From contig CAYQTO010000100.1 of the NCBI GenBank assembly GCA_964420455.1, forward strand, positions 1-13,671: a stretch of 13,671 bases of DNA. The letters run 5' to 3'. Numbering within the stretch: the first letter of the stretch is position 1; each line of letters opens with the position of its first letter. The notes beneath the pieces are model-generated. The model had not been told where the DNA came from, made no database searches, and was given only the letters and a program-made list of their open reading frames with translations. The position numbers were made by a program, and so were the translations under genes. Shown piece after piece: positions 7,798-13,671 of the stretch. The DNA comes from CAYQTO01 sp964420455 (GTDB taxonomy: Bacteria > Sumerlaeota > Sumerlaeia > SLMS01).

Positions 7798-7915
7798 GGG
7801 TGCCCCCTTTTTCTGGTACGGAATGCCGCCGCTGGTTGGGCCGCATGGGATGGTGCAAGGCTGGGTGCAAGCGTTCAAGGTGGGCAAAGTGAAAGATGGC
7901 GCGCCGGGAAAGGTC

Positions 7916-7944
7916 TTTACACTTCCGCCGCTGCGGACCATAGG
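7916..7944 (+). promoter_or_regulatory. Candidate sigma70-type promoter for the GxGYxYP operon
   Basis: TTTACA (7916-7921) differs from the consensus -35 by one base. The -10 at a 17-bp spacing is CATAGG (7939-7944), which matches only three of six positions. Transcription would start about 45 bp before the TTG start codon and include the whole hairpin leader. The -10 is poor, so this is tentative. Confidence 0.3.
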
Positions 7945-7987
7945 GATGGGTCCTCGACAGAACCCTAAAACCATCCCGTTTCGGGAG
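7943..7987 (+). promoter_or_regulatory. Leader with mutually exclusive hairpins around the ribosome binding site
   Basis: GGGATGG (7943-7949) can pair with CCATCCC (7971-7977). Alternatively TCCCG (7974-7978) pairs with CGGGA (7982-7986) across a TTT loop. The two folds share the TCCC bases. The second fold hides GGGAG (7983-7987), the only Shine-Dalgarno-like sequence before the TTG start at 7998; the first leaves it free. TAGGG (7941-7945) with CCCTA (7963-7967) is a third, competing pair. This could be a translational switch, but short GC-rich pairings also arise by chance. Confidence 0.35.
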
Positions 7988-7997
7988 ATTTGCCCCC

Positions 7998-9803
7998 TTG
8001 CAGCCTATTTACACCTTCGACGTGTCGGAACTCCATCGAGCCGACTTCAGCGACCCCCTCGCGATTCGAAAGGCATGGGATCTGACGCACCTTGTTGCGG
8101 CCCTGCAGGGAATCGTGAATCGCGACGAACCGGTGCTGTACCTGCGAATCAATCGGGAGATCGATGACTTCTGGTTCAGCGAGATGACGGCCGACGGCGC
8201 CTGGATGGATGGCCGGCCGGAGGTGGCGCTGAACACCGCCGAAGAACTGCTCGAGCAATTCGCGACGGCCTTCACCGGCTTCGTCGTCTGGGACGAGCGG
8301 GTGCCCGCCACGTCGAACCTTGCCTCGACGATCGCGGGGGTCGAGGACCGCCTCCCCCTGCGCCTCGACAAGGATCCCGACTCGCTCTGTCGCCGCCTCC
8401 TGGCCCACGGCGCCGACTTCATCGCGCTGACCGATCATGACGGCGGGCCGCTCTTCACCGGCAAGGGCACCATCCCCGGCACGGATCTTCCCTCCACCGG
8501 CAGCCCCAAGAACGACGCCTACCGCTGGCTTATCGAGAACTACGTCAAGACCGGCCGCGTGAACGCCCAACGAATCGGCTACTATATTGATGGCTTCTGG
8601 CTGCAGTGCGGCGGCAAGACCGGCTGGCCGGTGAACCACACGCTGAGCAATCACGACTGGGTCATCGCCGAACGGGGCGTGTTTTTTGACCTGAATGTGT
8701 GGGAGGACGAGGCCCCCGTGGACGAGCCGGAGGCACGACCCGGCCTCGACCTGGAAACTCTCAAGCTGCTCCTCGGCGCTGTCTATACGGTCACGGAAGG
8801 TCGCGAGATGATCCACTGTGCCGGGTACGTCCCCTGGCGCTACAAGTATACGAACGTGGAGAGCAACGGCTGGCACGCGGGGAGCAAGCACGGGGCCGTC
8901 CCCGCCGAGTGGAGATGCACCGAGATCATGACAGCGTGGAACGTGTATCTCGACGCCGATGCGCTCGAGTATGCCTCGATGGCGAACGCCTCCTTCTTTC
9001 GCCATTACCCACTGGCGGAGAAGGCGGCGGAAACCACCCGGCCCACGGAGGAGAAGCTCCGCGAGGCGGGCTATCTCGACGGGGAGGGGCGCGTCGTCCC
9101 GCGGAACTACTACGCTCACTATGTGGGCGACTACGACGCCGCCGCGTGGATGTATTGGAATCTGCCGGAATTCTGGCGCGACCCGGCCCGCGGCGAACTG
9201 CCCCTCTCCTGGGCCTTCAATCCGAACCTTTGCGAGCGCTTCGCCTTTGGCTATGCGTGGATGCGCCAGAACGCACGTGGGCGCGACCATTTCGTTGCTG
9301 GCGATTCCGGCGCGGGCTACGTGAACGCGCGAAACCTCGAGGCGCCGCGGCCCCATTCGGGCCTGCCCGACGCGATGGGCGTCTGGGCCGACCACTGCGC
9401 CCGCTTCATGGGCCAGTGGGACCTCCGCGTGGTGGGCTTCGTTCTCGATGGGAACTGCCCGAATTTCTCGGAGAAGGGGTGGGACGCCTACGCGGCCTTT
9501 GCCCCCGGAGGACTCGTCTTCCAACGCATGAGTCCCCGCCAGGGCGTCTATAACGGGATGCCGTGGACCGTGATGGTCCGAGACCTGACGCGGGGGGCGG
9601 CATCACAGGCCGCCCGTGAAATCAAGGATGCGCTCGCGGTGCGCACGCCTCGCTTCCTCGCTTTCCGATCGGTGTTGATGTCCCCGACCTGGTATCTGGA
9701 GGTTGAAAAGGAACTCGACGCGATCGACCGCGGGGACGCCGTGCTCGTGGACCTCGAGACGCTCCTGTTCCTCATCCACCGCCACGAGACGAGCCCATCA
9801 TGA
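7998..9803 (+). CDS. GxGYxYP-family protein (putative glycoside-hydrolase-associated protein)
   Basis: This 601-residue protein matches the GxGYxYP family, named after a C-terminal motif and often encoded beside glycoside hydrolases. Its reaction is unknown to me. The N-terminal part contains HLVAALQGIVNR and VLYLRIN (31-52), typical of the family's first domain. The second contains GDSGAGYVNAR (435-445), where the motif's final Tyr-Pro is Asn-Ala, followed by VVGFVLDG (478-485). The start is TTG at 7998: the frame has a stop at 7941, no ATG or GTG lies between, and IYTFDVSELHR must be included. GGGAG lies 10 nt upstream. No signal peptide is seen with this start, so a cytoplasmic location is likely. 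It heads an operon, and its TGA overlaps the ATG of the solute-binding protein gene. Confidence 0.82.
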   Translation: MQPIYTFDVSELHRADFSDPLAIRKAWDLTHLVAALQGIVNRDEPVLYLRINREIDDFWFSEMTADGAWMDGRPEVALNTAEELLEQFATAFTGFVVWDERVPATSNLASTIAGVEDRLPLRLDKDPDSLCRRLLAHGADFIALTDHDGGPLFTGKGTIPGTDLPSTGSPKNDAYRWLIENYVKTGRVNAQRIGYYIDGFWLQCGGKTGWPVNHTLSNHDWVIAERGVFFDLNVWEDEAPVDEPEARPGLDLETLKLLLGAVYTVTEGREMIHCAGYVPWRYKYTNVESNGWHAGSKHGAVPAEWRCTEIMTAWNVYLDADALEYASMANASFFRHYPLAEKAAETTRPTEEKLREAGYLDGEGRVVPRNYYAHYVGDYDAAAWMYWNLPEFWRDPARGELPLSWAFNPNLCERFAFGYAWMRQNARGRDHFVAGDSGAGYVNARNLEAPRPHSGLPDAMGVWADHCARFMGQWDLRVVGFVLDGNCPNFSEKGWDAYAAFAPGGLVFQRMSPRQGVYNGMPWTVMVRDLTRGAASQAAREIKDALAVRTPRFLAFRSVLMSPTWYLEVEKELDAIDRGDAVLVDLETLLFLIHRHETSPS

Positions 9804-11176
9804 AGGCCTTCTTCATTCTGCTAAGCGTCGCCATTGGCGCCATGTGGCTCCTGGCCCTGGTCACGGAACCGGAAAGCGACTTCCCGGACAGGACGATCAT
9901 CTACTGGTCGACGGACGAGAACCCGGCGCGTCGCGAACAGATCGAACCCTTCATGGAAATGAACCCGGACCTCGCGGTCGTCGTCGAACCGACCAGCTTC
10001 GAGAAGACGATCATCCAATGCTCGACCGGAATCGGCCCCGACGTGATCGAGATCTACAGCCAGGCGGACCTCGTCGCGTATGCGGAGGCGGGCATCCTCC
10101 TCGACCTGACGCCGTATCAGGATCGCTTCCGGTTCAAGCCCGAGTCGACCTTCCCGCGGATGGTTGGCGTGTTTACCTACAAGGGGCGCCAGTACGGCTA
10201 CCCGGCGAACGTCGCCGCGCAGGTGCTGTTCTATAACAAGCGGCTCTTCCGCGAGGCCGGCATCCCCGAGCCGACCGACGCCATGGTGTGGGGAGACCTG
10301 ATCGAGCTGATCCGGCCGCTGACCGTGCGGCGCGAGGACGGCAAGGGATTCCGCCAGTTTGCCATGCTGCTCCCGCGGTTCTACGTGAATGATGTCCACC
10401 TCCAGTTTGGTGCGAGCATCTTCAACGAGGACAAGACCCACTGCGTGTTGGATTCGCCGGAATCAATTCGCGCCATGGAGTTCTACTACGACCTGATGAC
10501 GGAGTATCAGGTGGTGCCGACGCCGATGGCGGCGGATGCCCTCTCGGGCGAGGGAGGCTGGGGCACGGGCGAGATCCGCTGGTTCGCGAACGGGCGCGGA
10601 GCCACCATGTGGGGAAGCCGGTGGATGCTGGTGCAGTTTCGCCAGTATCCCGCGATTCGCGAGGAGATCGGCTGTGTGATCCTGCCGAGGCTCGAGGGAG
10701 GGAACCCGAACTGCTACGTGGTGGGGCGTACACCGGGCATCAATCGCAACAGCAAGAACATCGAGGAGGCGCTGCGCTTCCTCGATTACCTGGCGAGCCC
10801 GGAATACAGCGAGATCGTGGCGATGGGGGCGGACGCGTTGCCGCCAAACGCGGACTACGCGGCGGATCCACGTCGTCTCCTCAATCCGGAATACCCGTGG
10901 GAGGACTACCAGGAGAAGTTTGTCGAATCCATGAAGTACGCCCAGCCGCAGGAAGTGAGCCCCTTCGTCGATCCGAAGATTGTCGCCCGCATCTGGGACG
11001 AGACCCTCGAGATCATCGAGAACGGTTTGCAGACGCCGGAGGAGGCGCTCGCTGCCGCGGCGAGCCGCATCAACCGCCGCATCGAACGCAACGTTCGCGA
11101 GCGGCCGGACCTCCGCGAGGAATACGAGCGGCGCACCGGCGGCCGCCTTCCCGCGGAAGTGAGCCTCGCCCAATAG
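9800..11176 (+). CDS. Sugar ABC transporter solute-binding protein (family 1)
   Basis: A 458-residue protein with the fold signature of carbohydrate-binding components of ABC importers. Residues 1-21 are a hydrophobic signal or anchor (MKAFFILLSVAIG). No lipobox cysteine follows, so it may be membrane-anchored or secreted rather than a lipoprotein. The body shows IIYWSTDENPARREQIEPF (33-51), IGPDVIEIYS (78-87), and YGYPANVAAQVLFYNKRLF (132-150), the segment most typical of the family. Later come FANGRGATMWGSRW and YVVGRTPGINRNSKN. The C terminus is charged and helical. It starts at an ATG inside ATGA, overlapping the upstream stop by 4 bp, which implies translational coupling. No Shine-Dalgarno is clear. 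The permease and ATPase genes are not in the window. The ligand is unknown; the neighbouring alpha-mannosidase makes a mannoside plausible. Confidence 0.9.
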   Translation: MKAFFILLSVAIGAMWLLALVTEPESDFPDRTIIYWSTDENPARREQIEPFMEMNPDLAVVVEPTSFEKTIIQCSTGIGPDVIEIYSQADLVAYAEAGILLDLTPYQDRFRFKPESTFPRMVGVFTYKGRQYGYPANVAAQVLFYNKRLFREAGIPEPTDAMVWGDLIELIRPLTVRREDGKGFRQFAMLLPRFYVNDVHLQFGASIFNEDKTHCVLDSPESIRAMEFYYDLMTEYQVVPTPMAADALSGEGGWGTGEIRWFANGRGATMWGSRWMLVQFRQYPAIREEIGCVILPRLEGGNPNCYVVGRTPGINRNSKNIEEALRFLDYLASPEYSEIVAMGADALPPNADYAADPRRLLNPEYPWEDYQEKFVESMKYAQPQEVSPFVDPKIVARIWDETLEIIENGLQTPEEALAAAASRINRRIERNVRERPDLREEYERRTGGRLPAEVSLAQ

Positions 11177-11186
11177 ACACCACCCC

Positions 11187-13671
11187 ATGAGGGCTGCCGT
11201 GACCCCCACCGAACCCACGCTCTACGTCGTCGCCACGTCGCACCTCGATACCCAATGGCGCTGGACATTTCAGGATACCGCCCACCGCTACCTCCCGCTG
11301 ACGCTCGAGGACAACTTCAAGCGCTTCGAGAAGTTCCCCAACTATACGTTCAGCTTCGAAGGGTCCTACCGCTACCTGATGGCCAAGCGGCTCCACCCGG
11401 AGCTTTACGATCGGCTGAAGACGTCTATACGGGACGGTCGCTGGAAGGTCTGCGGCGCGTCCGTGGACGCGGGCGACACGAACACGGTCGCGCCGGAATC
11501 GCTCGTCCGCCACGTGCTCTATGGCAACGGATTCTTCCGCGAGGAGTTCGGCGTCGAGAGCGGGGACCTGTTTCTGCCGGACTGCTTCGGTTTCAGCTGG
11601 GTCCTGCCCACGATCGCGACTCACTGCGACCTTGTCAGCTTCTCAACTTCGAAGCTCGAATGGGGCTCCTCCGAGGGCATCCCCTTCGACGTCGGCATGT
11701 GGGAGGGGGTGGACGGGTCCGCCATCGTGGCGTGCATCGACCCGGGTCAGTATTCCCACCCGATCAAGAAGCCGATCCACGAGGGGGACCGGGACTGGGC
11801 CGAGCGCATGGAAAAGACGCGCGCGGCCTGTGGCGCGCCGGTGGCCCTGAAGTACTTTGGCCTGGGCGACACCGGGGGGGCACCGGACGAGGCGTCTATA
11901 CAGATTCTCGAGGAGGCGATCGCCAAAAAGGACGGATTCCGCGTCGTCAGCACAGGTCCGGACCAGCTCGCGCGGGACCTGACGGAGGCGCACAAGGCGG
12001 CCCTTCCGCGACACCGAACGGAGTTCCTCCTGATTGAGCACGGCGTGGGTACCTTCACGGCTGCCGGGGCCATGAAGCGTTGGAACCGGAGAAACGAACA
12101 GCTCGCCGACGCAGCGGAGCGGGCCGCCCTTTTTGCCGAGCTGCTCGGCGGTCCGGCCTACCCGCGCGAGACCCTCCGCGAGGCATGGACCCGACTCCTT
12201 GCCAACCAGATGCACGACATCCTTCCCGGGTCGTCGATCCCGGAGGCCTACACGTTTTCGTGGAATGATGAGGGAATCACCGCCAGCCAGTTCCTTGGTG
12301 TGATCGAGGACTCGCTCCAGGCCGTCGTGGGAGCCATGAATACGAACACCCGGGGCATCCCGGTGCTCGTCTTCAATCCGCTGGAGGTTCCGCGGCAGGA
12401 GGTCGTGGAGTTGGAGCTGGGCAGTGAGTTTCCGCTATCGGTCTATATACCGGAGGAGCAACCGGTGCCCGCGCAACGATCCGGCGACGGTGCGGCCCTT
12501 TGCTTCCCCGTGTCGCTTGGTCCGATGGAGGCGGCGGTCTACGAAATCCGCTCGGGCGATACGGCCGCCACGGAAGTGGCACTTCGCGGGATGCCAAGTC
12601 GCCTCGAGAATGAACGTCTTCTGGCGGAAGTCGATGCGGAGGGCAACCTGTCGCGCCTCTACGACAAGGAGGGGGAGCGCGAGTTGCTGGGCGGTGCGAT
12701 TCGCTTCGAGTTTCTGCGCACGGCGCCGCGGGAGTGGCCCGCCTGGACCCTGGTCCATGATGATCTGATGGCAGAACCGCGGGAAGTTCTGTCCGGTCCG
12801 GCGGAGATCCGCCTCGTTGAGAACGGCCCCCTCCGCCAACGGCTCCGGATCGAGCGCTCCCAGGGTCCGACCCGCATCATCCAGTGGTTCGAACTGCTGC
12901 AGACGCCCGGCGCGGCATGGCTCGACATGGAGATCGAGATCCGGTGGGAGACGCCAGGTCGCTGCCTCAAGCTTGCGTTTCCCATGCCCCACGCAAACCC
13001 CCGCGCGTTGTACGACCTCGGCACTGGTGTGATCGATCGGGGCGTGAACCACCCGCGCCTGCACGAGGTACCGGCGCAGCAGTGGGCCGCGCAGGCACAC
13101 CCCGAAGGCCGGGGCGGCCTCGTCGTCTATACGGACTGCAAGTACGGATGGGACAAGCCGGACGACCAGACCTTGCGGCTGACGCTGCTGCACACGCCGG
13201 AACTCGTCGGCTTCAACTGCCACCTGGGTGGGGCGAATTTCGTCGACCATTTCCGCGAGCAGGGGGAACTCGACTTTGGCCGCCACCGGATGCGGGTGCG
13301 TCTTGCAGGCTTCGAGGGTGAACCACGAACGGCGGGGCTTGAAACGCTGGGCCGGCGGCTCAACATGCCGGTGCTTGCCGCCCCGGTCGCCCGTCATTCC
13401 GGCGCCGCCGGCCGCCGCCTCTCCCTTGGCAGGATCGGTGGAAGCGGTGTCGTCCTGACAGCCCTCAAGAAGGCCGAACGCAGCAACGCCTTCATCGCCC
13501 GTCTCCACAACCAGTCCGGCGAAGACACGATCGAGGCATCCATCGAGCTTGGCGGCGGCATCCAGGGCGCGACCCCGGTGAATGGCATGGAGGACGCGAC
13601 CGGGGAACGGACACAGGCGGAAGACGGCCGTGCGCAGGTCAGCCTCCCACGCTATCGGCCGACCGCCCTCG
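11187..13671 (+). CDS. Alpha-mannosidase, glycoside hydrolase family 38 (3' end cut by the window)
   Basis: The frame is open for 828 codons to the right edge; GH38 proteins are often near 1000 residues, so the C terminus is missing. The enzyme should release alpha-linked mannose using a zinc-type metal. The ligands are H19 and D21 in HLDTQWRW, D132 in LPDCFGFSW (also the nucleophile), and H343 in LANQMHDILPGSS. FGLGDTGGAPDE (224-235) and EHGVGTFTAAG (284-294) fit the family. Residues from about 390 form the beta-rich C-terminal part. No signal peptide is visible, so it is probably cytoplasmic and would act on imported oligosaccharides. It lies 10 bp after the solute-binding protein gene. The ATG at 11187 has no ribosome binding site. 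GTG at 11199, four codons in, has GAGGG 6 nt upstream and may be the true start. Confidence 0.93.
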   Translation, partial: MRAAVTPTEPTLYVVATSHLDTQWRWTFQDTAHRYLPLTLEDNFKRFEKFPNYTFSFEGSYRYLMAKRLHPELYDRLKTSIRDGRWKVCGASVDAGDTNTVAPESLVRHVLYGNGFFREEFGVESGDLFLPDCFGFSWVLPTIATHCDLVSFSTSKLEWGSSEGIPFDVGMWEGVDGSAIVACIDPGQYSHPIKKPIHEGDRDWAERMEKTRAACGAPVALKYFGLGDTGGAPDEASIQILEEAIAKKDGFRVVSTGPDQLARDLTEAHKAALPRHRTEFLLIEHGVGTFTAAGAMKRWNRRNEQLADAAERAALFAELLGGPAYPRETLREAWTRLLANQMHDILPGSSIPEAYTFSWNDEGITASQFLGVIEDSLQAVVGAMNTNTRGIPVLVFNPLEVPRQEVVELELGSEFPLSVYIPEEQPVPAQRSGDGAALCFPVSLGPMEAAVYEIRSGDTAATEVALRGMPSRLENERLLAEVDAEGNLSRLYDKEGERELLGGAIRFEFLRTAPREWPAWTLVHDDLMAEPREVLSGPAEIRLVENGPLRQRLRIERSQGPTRIIQWFELLQTPGAAWLDMEIEIRWETPGRCLKLAFPMPHANPRALYDLGTGVIDRGVNHPRLHEVPAQQWAAQAHPEGRGGLVVYTDCKYGWDKPDDQTLRLTLLHTPELVGFNCHLGGANFVDHFREQGELDFGRHRMRVRLAGFEGEPRTAGLETLGRRLNMPVLAAPVARHSGAAGRRLSLGRIGGSGVVLTALKKAERSNAFIARLHNQSGEDTIEASIELGGGIQGATPVNGMEDATGERTQAEDGRAQVSLPRYRPTAL

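Larger units (their letters stand above)
7798..7997. promoter_or_regulatory. Divergent intergenic region between xylA and the GxGYxYP operon
   Basis: This 200-bp gap must drive xylA leftward and the three-gene operon rightward. It contains a direct repeat, GGTGCAAG at 7852-7859 and again at 7864-7871 (12-bp period), which could be a regulator site. It also contains a candidate rightward promoter and a structured leader, listed separately. The CAAGCAAAA palindrome seen before the DeoR gene is not repeated here, so the regulator of region 1 probably does not act here. No good leftward promoter was found. Confidence 0.5.
2414..13132. repeat. Dispersed octamer GTCTATAC, nine copies
   Basis: Exact copies on the plus strand are at 4718-4725, 5927-5934, 8781-8788, 11423-11430, 11894-11901 and 13125-13132. 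Copies on the minus strand are at 2414-2421, 3999-4006 and 4128-4135. All lie inside genes: one in E1, four in the pullulanase, one in the GxGYxYP gene and three in the mannosidase. Six of nine are preceded by C and six are followed by G, giving a loose consensus CGTCTATACG. Close variants occur at 3393 (GACTATAC), 4899-4906 and 9546 (GTCTATAA), 5973 (ATCTATAC) and 12441 (GTCTATATAC). In five copies the reading frame makes the centre an ATA codon. The function is unknown. Confidence 0.7.

Noticed and set aside
7852..7872. Repeated GGTGCAAG as a CRISPR-like or transposon repeat
   Set aside because: There are only two short copies 12 bp apart with no spacer array or terminal repeats. At most it is a regulator site.
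7965..9524. Minus-strand open frame of 519 codons opposite the GxGYxYP gene
   Set aside because: It is antisense to a gene with family motifs and has no domain of its own.
11255..12037. Plus-strand frame of 260 codons inside the mannosidase region
   Set aside because: It is Gly/Arg/Ala-rich in the wrong frame. The true frame carries the GH38 motifs and is open from 11187 to the window end.
11174..13671. Possible frameshift or pseudogene in the mannosidase
   Set aside because: Reading codon by codon from 11187 shows one uninterrupted frame with all four metal ligands; it only lacks a stop because the window ends.

Overview
This window is GC-rich bacterial DNA with tightly packed genes on both strands. 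It holds seven recognisable protein genes, two of them cut by the window ends. No tRNA, rRNA, CRISPR array, insertion sequence or phage gene was seen. The gene families suggest a free-living heterotrophic bacterium that degrades polysaccharides, perhaps from the Planctomycetota, Lentisphaerota, Sumerlaeota or Hydrogenedentota. That assignment is an inference from gene families and carries low confidence.

Region 1 (1-3780) is a 2-oxo acid dehydrogenase locus. A leftward gene at the left edge starts with a lipoyl-like domain and a Pro/Ala-rich linker, as in the E2 acyltransferase of these complexes. Its lipoylation lysine is replaced by threonine. It diverges from a rightward pair: a DeoR-family regulator and, 3 bp later, an 822-residue fused E1 alpha-beta subunit that uses thiamine diphosphate. 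The 141 bp between the divergent genes carries a perfect 9-bp inverted repeat, the likely operator of the regulator. A 27-bp-stem hairpin ends the region between convergent genes.

Region 2 (3791-7797) is leftward. It holds a class II xylose isomerase with every catalytic and metal-binding residue in canonical position. After 131 bp comes a secreted type I pullulanase (CBM41, CBM48, GH13).

Region 3 (7998-13671) is rightward and looks like an operon: a GxGYxYP-family protein starting at TTG, a sugar ABC transporter solute-binding protein overlapping it by 4 bp, and a GH38 alpha-mannosidase that runs off the right edge. The leader before the TTG can fold into mutually exclusive hairpins around its ribosome binding site.

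Taken together, regions 2 and 3 supply extracellular alpha-glucan cleavage, sugar capture, mannoside cleavage and aldose-ketose isomerisation. Region 1 may oxidise a 2-oxo acid under sugar-phosphate control. The most unexpected signal is an octamer, GTCTATAC, present nine times on the two strands inside four genes. Five of the eight ATA codons I found in the window lie inside it, which suggests selection on the DNA word rather than on the proteins.
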